Assembly (NCBI GenBank): GCA_026182355.1
Contig: JAPFBL010000008.1
Coordinates: 2,886,501-2,950,500 of the forward strand
Source: Hermatobates lingyangjiaoensis
Lineage: Eukaryota > Arthropoda > Insecta > Hemiptera > Hermatobatidae
Reading direction: 5' to 3'
DNA length: 64,000 nucleotides
A program made the translations under genes and the position numbers. The notes beneath the pieces were generated by a model that saw nothing but the letters and a program-made list of their open reading frames with translations, made no database searches and was not told the origin of the DNA. This document shows positions 48,561-58,288 of the stretch, piece by piece. How positions within the stretch are numbered: position 1 is the first letter of the stretch; the number at the start of each line of letters is the position of its first letter.

Positions 48561-48660
48561 CTGTAAGTGTGTTCTTCTGATTTCTCTATGATTCTTTGTT
48601 TATATTGAACTATATTTGTCCGTTTTGGATCGTATTTCCAACGAAAAAAAGTATATATAT

Positions 48661-48880
48661 ATATTTCACATAAACACGTGACATAACGTGTCCCAATGAT
48701 CAAATGGGAAAATCAATGATGATTTGATTTGTCCCAATGATCAAATGGGAAAACAAGACTAAGATCTTTCAACCGTAACACTGTTGGGTTTTTGGCTCTG
48801 ACGAAGACCGCTTGTTACAGTTGAAAGATCTTAGTCTTGTTTTCCCATTTGTATATTGTGGTTTGATCATAGATATATAT
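48661..48880. repeat. AGATCT-family inverted repeat, left arm truncated
   Basis: The left arm stops after 'caaccgtaaca' (48780) and is followed at once by the right arm lead 'ctgttgggttttt'. Part of the left outer arm ('cccaatgatcaaatgggaaaa') is duplicated at 48692 and 48732. Confidence 0.75.
48794..48836 (+). ncRNA. Hammerhead-like ribozyme, AGATCT family
   Basis: Helix I GGCT (48794-48797) with AGTC via one wobble; CTGACGA, A, GACCG with CAGTT (one mismatch), GAA, AGATCT, T. Confidence 0.7.
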
Positions 48881-48899
48881 ATTAATATATCAAACGATT

Positions 48900-49300
48900 A
48901 GAAAACAAAACTTGGAGAAAGAACAGCAAAATCTCCTTCATTTCGACCTCTTCGTTGTCATAAGGGGAAGAAGAGCAACTTCTGATGCTGTTTGCCATCC
49001 GAGCAGAACCCTTCTTGTTTTCCTGATGATGTGGAGGACGAAATATGAAAGTAGGTTTTGTTGTTTCATTAATAAGAATGTTAAAATTTAAATAGAATTT
49101 TAATATGAAATAAATTCAAAGATATAATCCTAATTAAACGATCTCCATATATAGATGTTTGATAGGTTAAACATTGCGTTCCAAATTCAATCGCGTATTG
49201 TTCTTCTTCGGATTGAAATATGAAGAAGAACACTACGTGTTTGAGACGCATTATTTAATTTATTAAACATCAATATGTGAACAGTAATTTATTAGCTTTT
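48900..49300. repeat. Two worn hammerhead-type repeats
   Basis: 48930-48990 on the minus strand resembles the family at 54465-54498 (TATGACAAC, then GTC, GAA). 49141-49300 is an inverted repeat of the ACGCGT family ('atgaagaagaacactacgtg' on the right) with both cores mutated. Confidence 0.55.
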
Positions 49301-51481
49301 AAGGTTAATAAATTAGTTATTACCTCTTCATATATTATTGCACTATCTTTGAAGAAATAAATGAACGAAAGATAATATATGTTCTTTTTATTTCCTAACA
49401 TTTAATACGAAGTAAATATATTCACTAGACTCCTTTAAGATGGATGTTTTCAGAATCTGTTTGACCTTTGATATCTGGTATGATCTCCTATCCTGTGATT
49501 GGCAAACCAGCAGTTGAGCATATTCTACCTGGCTAAATAAATTGGATGCGCTGTTTAAACATGGCAAGTAAAAGAGAAAGCGGTCAAGTTAGTAGTAGGA
49601 GCATTGTTGATTCAAGTGCCCTTCATGATCTTCGCGATGCTTTACGTTGATTCTGAAATGTCTCTTCAGTCTTTCTGTAAGCACTAGGAAATGCCAGTGC
49701 TTTCGTGAAAGGAATTTCAAAAGAAAAAAAAACCATCTTTTAGCAAACAAGTTCAATGTAACTAATAAAAGGTATAATTTTATCGAGTTTGCATAGGAGC
49801 GGCATACTTTAGAGTGGGGGATGGGGCATGATTCCAGAAATATGTCAAGGTCACTGGCAGAACATTAATGATGAAAAAACAGATTTATGCAAATCTTTGG
49901 CTCGCGGCCTTGTGTGTTTCAAAAGGTACAATTATGGGGTCGTTAAGAATCGATTTAGTAGTGCTTTAATCTCTGCCTCTATATCTGGTAGATTTTACAT
50001 GTTTTAGCTTCTGGCTATAAATGCCATATTACATCGGTAATTTAGTGCAAAACATCTTTATTTGCTTATGTCTTATTAATTATAACTTAATAGTTTATAA
50101 AACAGATTGGTTAGAGCATTTTGGGTGGTTGAAATCGAATCACCAAGCAATTATTGCAGTTATTTCCTTATTGGTATCCTCGGCGACCTCCAGCTACGAG
50201 TAATATTGCCTCTATCCTGGAGGAGTTATTACAAATGATTGACCTCTCACGCTCATGCTATCCTGTAAGAAGTATATAAATGCAATTTATATTAATTTAA
50301 AGGGACCATTTTTATAAGTTTATGCCAATCAAGTGAACTAAGTTCCGATTCCTTTTTTCGCCTCACGGTCATCTTGATTTAGGCTGGCCATGGAGGACCG
50401 TAGACTGAATCGAACAGGATGTCTGCAAACCTAACTCTCAATTAGTAACTCTTAAATGATATCATAATGAATTGGCTACTGAAATAACTAACTTAATACA
50501 AAATATTTATTAACATTTACTTTTCTTCCTTTATTATTATTCATTAATATCTTCCTTTGTTTCTCTTCCTTCAGTTATTTTCGTTCGTAATATTATTAAA
50601 TTTCGTTTGATCTTTTCTGCTTTTTTTCTCTAATTTCCTTTTCTTCTTTCATTTTGTTGGGCCTGCACTTGGATAGACTTACCAACTGCCAGTTCATCGG
50701 TTTGCTTGGGATTCCTCTTTTATCTATTGTGGGTGGATAAAAAGATATTTTATCTCCTATTTGTCTATTTATGAATTTGTAATATTCGATCTTGGTTGGT
50801 TTTTTTTATAGCCTTCTCTTGTTGACGTACAAATCTTCAAAATATTTACTAAACTGTCAACTTTTGTTGTATCCTGTGTTAGCATCACATTTTTATTAAG
50901 TCAGATTGGATCATATTTTATATTCGAACACACACTTATGTAAATACTTACTATTTGTAAGTATATGTAATGTGAAGCTCAAGATGTACGTGAGTTTCTC
51001 TCTGCCAATACAAGACATGGGTTTTGGGTTGGAGATTGGTTTGCCTGAAAGCCGACTCGCTGGGGAGGCTGATGCCCCAGTCAAGTTTTGCTTCTAATTT
51101 TAGGAGGACGACTAATCTGCTGTCTTGGTCTCCGCAGGTTCTTCTATTCCAGTTCTAGGAGACAGCTGGATTCATGATTGCACCATCTTCTGGAAGGCAG
51201 CCAACAATAACAAACTCGCACCCTTCTTCTCCCTCACATTTATTGGCTCCTCATAACAAGTATTTAGTACTTCCTAAAATGTTGATTCCTTCTTTGATAA
51301 TATATATTTTTAGTATGATATACTTTTGTAATTTTTATAATATCGAATGTTGTATATATATATTTAAATCTAAACGGTCCGATTGACTTTCATGTAAATT
51401 ATAACGAAAGTAACACACAAGTAGACACATACATAACTCACTTTGATGATGACAATAATCTATAAACGTTATAATATATAA
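49301..51481. other. Unassigned DNA
   Basis: 50990-51250 is GC-richer but no frame holds and no domain is recognised. The rest is AT-rich. Confidence 0.4.
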
Positions 51482-51547
51482 AAAGATTTCACATAAATAA
51501 TGAAATAACAATCAATGATCAAACCACAATATGAAATGGGAAAACAA

Positions 51548-51590
51548 GACTAAGATCTTTTAACTGTAACAAGCGGTCTTCGTCAGAGTC
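51548..51590 (-). ncRNA. Hammerhead-like ribozyme, AGATCT family
   Basis: Minus strand: GACT/AGTC helix I, CTGACGA, A, GACCG with CAGTT, then AAA in place of GAA, AGATCT, T. The changed core base suggests loss of activity. Confidence 0.65.
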
Positions 51591-51602
51591 AGTTGGGTTT
51601 TT

Positions 51603-51645
51603 GACTCTGACGAAGACCGCTTGTTACGGTTGAATAATCTTAGTC
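51603..51645 (+). ncRNA. Hammerhead-like motif, AGATCT family
   Basis: GACT/AGTC helix I, CTGACGA, A, GACCG with CGGTT, GAA, but helix III reads TAATCT and no longer pairs fully. Confidence 0.65.
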
Positions 51646-51712
51646 TTATTTTCCCATTTCATATTGTGGTTTGATCATTGATTGTATATATAATATAATA
51701 TATATATATATT

Positions 51713-51866
51713 GTTAAATAACACCCCATATTTGGCTTTTATCTGTTTCTTACACTATTTCTCCAGTTTCCGGAATTCCTTCATCGTCTCTTCATTAATT
51801 CCGGAAACTGGAGAACTTGTGTAAGAAACAGATACAAGCCAAATATGGGGTGTTATTTAACAATAT
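51713..51866. repeat. Palindrome of ~66-bp arms
   Basis: Near-perfect inverted arms ('gttaaataacaccccatatt' on the left) around a roughly 20-bp loop. It carries 'ggaattccggaaactgg' near the centre but no clear hammerhead core. Family unknown; probably another PLE-end hairpin. Confidence 0.8.
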
Positions 51867-51942
51867 ATGTTTAAATGAAGGACTGCTTCCAACTTTTACA
51901 AATATACATCTGATCAAACCACAATAAGAAATGGGAAAACAA

Positions 51943-51985
51943 GACTAAGATCTTTCAACCGTAACAAGCGGTCTTCGTCAGAGTC
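51943..51985 (-). ncRNA. Hammerhead-like ribozyme, AGATCT family, single
   Basis: Minus strand: GACT/AGTC helix I, CTGACGA, A, GACCG with CGGTT, GAA, AGATCT, T. It is complete but has no facing copy. It lies just upstream of the PLE coding remnant, separated by 'gtgtttatgtgaaatctttt' and a (TA)n tract. Confidence 0.75.
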
Positions 51986-52043
51986 AAAAACCCAACTGAT
52001 TGTTATTTCACGTGTTTATGTGAAATCTTTTTATAAATATACA

Positions 52044-52080
<37 letters not shown>

Positions 52081-52081
<1 letters not shown>

Positions 52082-53210
52082 GCTACATAGATGATATTTT
52101 TTTGCTGTGCCCCATGGTAAGCATGAGTTAGATCAGTTCCTTACGTCATTTAATTCCTTCTCTTCATCTATTTCCTTTACTCATCAAGTGGCCAATAACC
52201 TTATTACATTTTTGGATGTCAGCGTCACCTACGATGGGGGTCATCTTTCTACATCTGTCCATATCAAGCCTACTAACGCCCAGCAGTACCTTCATTTCAA
52301 TAGTTGCCATCCCTCCCACGTAAAAAAAGCTATCCCCAGATCATTGTCCATACGCCTCCATAAAATTTGTAGCAGAATAAAAGATCGTTCCTTCCAAATA
52401 GATTTATTGAAACAGAAATTTTCTGACCGAGGATATCCTTCTAATTTGATTAACAACCGTATAGTCCCTGCAGACGTTCATCATAATTCAGGTCCTAGGA
52501 GGGATCGCAGTGACTCTAATTTCCTCATCACCACTTATTTTCCTGGTGCTCATAGGCTAAGTGCAGTTGTCAGGGAGTTTTTCCCTATACTTTCTTCTTC
52601 CTCCTGTACTTCTTCAGTCTTTAGTGAGACATTTTCCATTTCCTATCGCAAACCTGCTAATCTTCAATCTATCTTCTCTCACATCTCTTCTCCTAAGCCT
52701 CCAAAAACTGCTGGTGGTATGGTTCAATGTGGACGTCGTGGATGTCTTACTTGTTCTATCATCAATCCTGTTCCTTCCTTTACCTCTTTCCATAGTAAAC
52801 GCACCTACCCTATCTCTCACAAGACTTGTTCTATCATCAATCTTGTTCTTTCTTTTACCTCTTTCCATAGTAAACGCACCTACCCTATCTCTCACAAGAC
52901 CTCTTGTACCTCTGGTAACTGCGTTTACCGTTTGGATTGCACCCAGTGTGATTCTTTTTATGTGGGTTTGGCTTCCACCAAGCTAAGCCTGCGTATGAAT
53001 AATCACAGGTCATCCGTTGTCAAACGCAGTGACCTTCCCGTTGCTACTCATGCCAGTTCTCACGGACTCAGTTTCAATGACTGTTTCCGTGTACAGGTCC
53101 TGAGGCAGATTGATCAGACTAATTCTAAAGTCACTCTGAGAGCTTCAGAAGAAGCACTTATTAGTCTTCTGGGCGGTAGATCGGCTCCTGAGCTTAATCT
53201 CAATCGTTGA
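52081..53210 (+). pseudogene. PLE RT end plus GIY-YIG endonuclease
   Basis: The first codons read RYIDDIF, the catalytic YxDD block. A one-base shift in the T run at 52097-52103 separates this from the main open frame (52107-53210), which continues as PHGKHELDQFLTSF, the expected sequence after YxDD. Residues about 230-237 form a Cys cluster (CGRRGCLTC) and about 280-300 hold CVYRLDCTQC and FYVGLAS, the GIY-YIG core in variant form. The Arg-bearing helix follows, and the frame ends APELNLNR with the conserved Glu/Asn region. The N-terminal RT is missing. A 75-bp tandem duplication (52749-52898) adds 25 residues in frame before the nuclease. In life the protein would nick DNA and copy its RNA; this copy cannot. 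Confidence 0.88.
52749..52898 (+). repeat. 75-bp tandem duplication inside PLE ORF
   Basis: Two adjacent 75-bp units (52749-52823 and 52824-52898), each starting 'acttgttctatcatcaatc' and ending 'tatctctcacaag', with a few substitutions. The length keeps the frame, so 25 residues are repeated next to the Cys cluster. Confidence 0.93.
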
Positions 53211-53390
53211 TTTTTTTTTTAAGTTGTTAGCAGCTTTTATTTTATTTTAGTTAAATGTTTTCATTTTTTAATTTTTATTTGGCTTTTATCTCTTTATCTT
53301 CCCTGTCTACCTTTCCTCTGATAGTTGGCTACACTGTTTGAGTGCTTCAGTTCGAACGCCAAGTCAGTCGTTATCAGCCTTTGGAGCGAT

Positions 53391-53434
53391 TCACTTCTTT
53401 TCCTGAAGACGAGGACATCGAAATATAATAGTGA
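53391..53434 (+). ncRNA. Hammerhead-like motif downstream of PLE ORF
   Basis: CTGAAGA (53403-53409), C, a short GA/TC hairpin, GAA (53420-53422), ATAT. An outer helix TCACT (53391-53395) with AGTGA (53430-53434) can close it, with an internal loop. It lies about 190 bp after the PLE stop codon. A diverged copy is at 47825-47868. Confidence 0.55.
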
Positions 53435-53541
53435 GTTCAGTGATTTCCTTTCTATGTGTTCTTTTTAAATTCTAGTTTATATATATATCGCTCTGTACTT
53501 TGACGTGGAGAGATCTTTCACTTCGTCCTCTCTTCTTTCTA

Positions 53542-53575
53542 CTCCTGATGACGAACAACAGTTCGGAATATTGAG
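53542..53575 (+). ncRNA. Hammerhead-like motif, GAAC/GTTC helix II
   Basis: Helix I CTC (53542-53544) with GAG (53573-53575); CTGATGA, C, GAAC with GTTC around AACA, then GGA instead of GAA, ATAT, T. One core base is changed. Confidence 0.6.
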
Positions 53576-53875
53576 AATTTAGTAAGTGTGCTTTTCATTC
53601 TTTTTTCTGTATCGTGTTTTTGTAATTTAATTTTTTTATCTATATATCAGAAAAACGAAAGTCTATCCAGCAGGACAGATTTCACTGTTTATTTTATTAC
53701 ACATTTTATTAGTTTAAGTATATATATATATATTAGTGTATGAAGGCAGCAATTCTTCGCGTAGGCGTATTTGATTAAAGTAAACAGTAACCTAAAAATA
53801 AACAGAGTCAAATCCCAACTGTTTCATATTGTGTTTTGATCATTGATTGTTATTTCATGTGTTTATGTTAAATCT

Positions 53876-53923
<48 letters not shown>

Positions 53924-54184
53924 TTAAGCGACAGGGAAAAAGGAAAACAATAGAAATAAATGCTCTGAGGTATTTCACTTTATGTCATCAAAGAGCAAAC
54001 AAAGTAAGAACTAAGAAGTTAACATAAAAGTTAACAAGAAGGAAGGTAACGAAATAGCTAGAAAACTCAAGTGACAATATAGCTTGATAAGAAGAAATAA
54101 AATGAAATAATGTAAAGTAAACAGTAAGAAAATAAATAATAAAAAATAATAAACATATATATATATATATAATATATATATAAA
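53576..54184. other. AT-rich DNA with (TA)n tracts
   Basis: (TA)n at about 53876-53920 and 54155-54183; 53840-53875 is an AGATCT-family outer arm ('tgatcattgattgttattt') without its core. Confidence 0.5.
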
Positions 54185-54371
54185 AAGATTTCACATAAAT
54201 ACGTGAAACAACAATCAATGATCAAACCACAATAAGAAATGGGAAAACAAGACCAAGATCCTTCAACCGTAACAACGGTAACAACTGATGTTGGGTTTTT
54301 GACTCTGACGAAGACCGCTTGTTACGGTTGAAGGATCTTGGTCTTGTTTTCCCATTTCTTATTGTGGTTTG

Positions 54372-54376
<5 letters not shown>
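54185..54376. repeat. AGATCT-family inverted repeat with private mutations on both arms
   Basis: The left arm is truncated after 'caaccgtaacaa'. Both arms read GGATCT and GGTC (on the motif strand) where other loci read AGATCT and AGTC. (TA)n lies on both sides. Confidence 0.85.
54301..54343 (+). ncRNA. Hammerhead-like ribozyme, AGATCT family variant
   Basis: Helix I GACT (54301-54304) with GGTC (54340-54343) through one wobble; CTGACGA, A, GACCG with CGGTT, GAA, GGATCT, T. Both private changes turn A-U pairs into G-U pairs, so the fold is kept. Confidence 0.72.
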
Positions 54377-54413
<37 letters not shown>

Positions 54414-54464
54414 ATATAAGCTTTAACTCGTAGAAAGGAACACAGAAAGTCACTACAGAACTCA

Positions 54465-54498
54465 CTTCGATATTTCGACATTCGTCGTCATCGGGAAG
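54465..54498 (-). ncRNA. Hammerhead-like motif, single, minus
   Basis: Minus strand: helix I CTTC with GAAG, CCGATGA (one change from CTGATGA), C, helix II GAC with GTC around GAAT, GAA, self-complementary ATAT, C at the cleavage position. Apart from the T-to-C change the core is complete. Confidence 0.65.
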
Positions 54499-56212
54499 AA
54501 GTGCGAAGTACTCGCGTTGAGAAGCAAACTGCTAATATATATATGCTAATATAATATATGCTAAATATATGTTCTAAAAATATTTTGTTTTTATTAAATT
54601 AAATAGAATAAACAATAAGAAAAAAATCAACGATACAAGAATACAAGGAGATAGAAAAAAAATTAAACAAAACATTAAGCTCAATGATTAGAATCACAAA
54701 TCCGGCCAGAGATTATGTCCCCAAAGTCTCATATCGAAGATCAACCAAAGTCCAATTTGCCTAACTATGCCTTGGTTAAAAATTGATCTAGCCTAGATAG
54801 TCCATGACTTATATTGATGAGTTTTCTATTATTAATTATGAATGTTTCTATTATAATTTAGTTGTTAAATCATCCCTGAACTATTACATTTTGTTAACTT
54901 TGTAAATAAAAAACAATTTTTCTTTTATGGATAATGAAGAGTTGCTTTATTGTTAACTTTAGTATTTTATTATATTGTTACAAATTTCCTAAAAAATTAA
55001 TATAAATTACCACGTTAACTCTGCTTCATCTAATTGAGAACGATTAAAATATTAAATTCTCTCTTAAAAAAAACCGCGTCGTTTAACTCTTTTATGTTTT
55101 GATTACATATATATATATATATATATATATATTGATAAGTTTCACTAATCTGTTTTATGAGGTATTAGTACTTGTACGAATTGAACTGTGGTTATATTTT
55201 CTTCATGATTGCCAAAATAAAGATTGCTAATTAACAAATGTCGAGTCATCTACTGTCAAGCTTAGGTATCAATTTAATAAATTTAATTATTTTTTTATGT
55301 CTCTTATTTTTCTGATTGTTATGAGAGTACAGTTGGAAAATGAGTTAGAATGAGGTAAATACTTTGACGGTTGCTGATATCAGTGTTTTTCTATAATGAA
55401 AAGAAAAAAAAGTGAAAAATGATTTTGTTGATGGTTTTGTCAACTGTATTGAAAGGTAGTATGATTTATTATACTTTGATTGTTCGGAGAGGGTATGGAG
55501 GAGGTTTTTTTTCTTTATTAGTAAGTCGTAGGAAGGTGTCGGTCACGAGGCAGTATGAAGGGGCAGTCTTGTGCGTCCAGGTACAGCCAGGTAGCAATGA
55601 CCTCCTCGGTCCTGCGGTCCTTCCATTGTCCTCCGCCTCATCCTCTTGTTCCTTTTTGATTGGGCTCTCCCTCTTTCATTCCTAACAACAAAAACCTCCC
55701 TTCTCCTTGTCAACCTCAGGGAACCCTGCAACCTCTCCCTAATTCTGATGCATTTATGTTTCTTCCACAGTATAATCTTACTCTGTTTGAACCTCTATTT
55801 CACACTGCAGTTACAGAAAGAATATTATAATCACATATAAAATTGTAATTTGTCGGGATAAAAATAACAAATTACATTTTCAATAATTAAGGAAAGCTCA
55901 TAGTCGAACTATGAAAATCATCAGTAAATACAATAAAAAATAGCATTAAAAATGCATTATATGTGACGTAATCCCACAAAGAAACCAACACATTTCTCCA
56001 TTAGGCTTTTTTTACACTATATAACTCATAATCAGTTCAATTATTTCTAAAAAAGATTTGAAAAGAAGGTGTTTGAATATCACTAACTTTTCAGTATAAA
56101 CATAGACAGATACTCACATATATATTATAACATTTCTTTTATATATAAGAGTAGATATATGGATGTACTGCTATATACATATACAAGTACATTCCGTACA
56201 CTTATATCGTTA

Positions 56213-56216
<4 letters not shown>
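54499..56216. other. Unassigned DNA
   Basis: 55530-55740 is GC-richer (pyrimidine-rich 'ccgcctcatcctcttgttcc') with open frames on both strands, but no domain, start context or splice pair is convincing. (TA)n at 55105-55130. Confidence 0.4.
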
Positions 56217-56268
<52 letters not shown>

Positions 56269-56402
56269 CTCATTCTATCTCTCTTTACACACACACATAC
56301 ACACCACCACACCATTCATGCACGCATACACACAACACACACAACACACACACACACACACACACACCACACCATTCATGCACGCATACACACAACACAC
56401 AC

Positions 56403-56441
<39 letters not shown>

Positions 56442-56481
56442 ACCACCACACCATTCATGCACGCATACACACAACACACAC

Positions 56482-56525
<44 letters not shown>

Positions 56526-56560
56526 ACACCACACCATTCATGCACGCATACACACAACAC
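56217..56560 (+). repeat. Compound (CT)n-(CA)n microsatellite with higher-order unit
   Basis: (CT)n at 56217-56263 is followed by (CA)n to about 56560. Embedded in the latter are four copies of 'accattcatgcacgcatac' near 56311, 56371, 56450 and 56533, separated by variable CA runs. The long H/T-rich open frames here are artefacts of the repeat. Confidence 0.95.
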
Positions 56561-57814
56561 CCACCAAATACATTTAAATACATATACAAAAACACAAACG
56601 TACACTCAACTCACACATCACACACTAGTAGATGGATGGTGTGTTTAATGTTTCATAACAGTCCGTAATTATTTGTGCAGTAATACTCCTCTCACTGTTT
56701 TCTTTAACAATTGTTTCAATAATTCGGCATAAGCTAGAATTAATAAGCAGCCATAACTTAAAGTCAGTCCTCCTTCTGTACTACCGTGCTGTTTTCTTGC
56801 AATGCTACCCAATTGGGGCTAATATCGTAACTAACTCACCAGTGCACAAGCAGAGTTTTATAAAAATATGGATAAGGTGAAAGCAATACATAAATACAAA
56901 ATGCACATAATAAAAGTAACTGGTAACACAGATTAACGAAATGTTGAACTGGTCGAGCTAAAAACATTCAGTAAGCTCTTGATAATGGACCCATTTCTGA
57001 AACCCTGTTAATAAAGAACAAAAATTTACGAGGAATTAGGTAATAATATACCTGATGGCCTCTGTGGTACTAACAACCCTGTAATATATAATGATTTATG
57101 CCGGCTGTCTCATTGGCTGGCGCTACTGCCTATTACTGCTCTATATACTCGCTCGACGGGTATTTCGTTCAAGTACGAGTTTTGAAGTATTGTTGATGCA
57201 CAAGTTAACCATCCCTGGCACTCTGTTATCATCAATCTATCATTAATTTCTGCTCAAAGAAATTCAAATACTCTGTTCTAAATATCCCCCTATATTTTTA
57301 TCGGGTTATCTCACTAGTGTACTTCTTGATTTGTTGTTGACAGCTGTAAACACTGACGAACTTTCCTGCTTAATAGGCAAGTATTCTACAGATGTTTGGA
57401 TGTTCATAGGTTCTAATGTAAATACATATGTGTGTGTCTCATTTTTAGTTTGAAGGAAACACCTAATTCTATCATGAGATCATGTTCTTCAGTGTAGACT
57501 TAAAAGTGAGAAAAGGTGATTTAAAAGTTTTGAAGGTCTTTGTTAAGATTTCTTATTGGTAGATAATGTGGTAGAGGTTATGAGTAACCACAGGCATCGC
57601 GCTAATGAATAATGCAAAACTGTCTTGTAATGTAAAGTACATTAATGAGAACTTGTCTTAGATGCTTGAACTGCTGGAAAAATGTTTACAGTGACATGTC
57701 TGTGAGTAGTTAATGTAAATTGGGTACTTGTCGGTTAACAGGAGGCTTTAACAAACAAAATATATATAAAGAAATATAATATAATATCAGTTTTCAAAGT
57801 TAATATAATATATA
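56561..57814. other. Unassigned AT-rich DNA
   Basis: No feature recognised. Confidence 0.4.
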
Positions 57815-57871
57815 TATTTTTTTTTTGAGATTTATTGAGGGTTTTTGGTCTAATATTCAAAAAACTTCGTT

Positions 57872-57909
57872 GCCAACGTTTTGTTATATATTTATATCAT
57901 CTTCAGGGC
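57872..57909 (-). ncRNA. Hammerhead-like motif, ACGT family
   Basis: Minus strand: helix I GCC/GGC, CTGAAGA, T, a partly paired AT-rich helix II, AAA in place of GAA, ACGT, T. Probably inactive. Confidence 0.6.
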
Positions 57910-58149
57910 TAAAAACATTGTTACATTTAGCACACTTATTTTAACAAAACTGGTCTATGTTTGCTATTATGTACATGGTCAACAAAAATTGAATAATTAC
58001 TATAGTTTCTATAGTTCTATAGTATAGATTAAATGGTAAATCTATAGTTTTACCATTGTAATTTTTCAATTTTTGTTGACCATGTACATAATAGCAAACA
58101 ATAGACCAGTTTTGTTGAAATAAGTGTGCCAAATGCAACAATGTTTTTA

Positions 58150-58187
58150 GCCCTGAAGATGATATAAATGTGTATCGAAACGTTGGC
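58150..58187 (+). ncRNA. Hammerhead-like ribozyme, ACGT family
   Basis: Helix I GCC (58150-58152) with GGC (58185-58187); CTGAAGA, T, GATA with TATC around 8 nt, GAA, self-complementary ACGT, T. The core is complete. Confidence 0.75.
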
Positions 58188-58288
58188 AACGAAATTTTTT
58201 TAATATTAGACCAAAAACCCTCAATAAATCTCAAAAAAATATATGAACAGTTGGTCAAGAAAAGGACATCATGATATATATATATATA

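Larger units (their letters stand above)
47917..48615. repeat. ~700-bp near-perfect palindrome
   Basis: Left arm 47917 to about 48255 and right arm about 48277 to 48615 are almost exact inverse copies with only a short AT loop. Each arm carries an AATT-family hammerhead. Length differences are confined to AT-rich runs ('aattaatttataattt'). Confidence 0.88.
51482..51690. repeat. Inverted repeat with two hammerhead motifs (AGATCT family)
   Basis: Arms 51482-51590 and 51603-51690 with a 12-bp loop, flanked by (TA)n on the right. Outer ends are 'aagatttcacataaat' and 'gtttgatcattgatt'. Confidence 0.85.
52081..53434 (+). mobile_element. Penelope-like element, 5'-truncated
   Basis: It begins abruptly after a (TA)n tract (about 52040-52080) at codons RYIDD of the reverse transcriptase. 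Coding runs to 53210; about 180 bp of 3' UTR follows, then a hammerhead-like motif at 53391-53434. This is the usual PLE order (RT, linker with Cys motif, GIY-YIG, terminal repeat with ribozyme). Confidence 0.85.
57815..58242. repeat. Palindrome with ~179-bp arms and two hammerhead motifs (ACGT family)
   Basis: Arms 57815-57993 and 58065-58242 around about 70 bp of AT-rich DNA. Each arm carries GCC, CTGAAGA, T, hairpin, (G)AA, ACGT, T, GGC. Confidence 0.87.

Noticed and set aside
56159..56668. Long open frames of 160-169 codons rich in H, T and S
   Set aside because: They are translations of the (CT)n/(CA)n microsatellite; frames are open on several phases and both strands.
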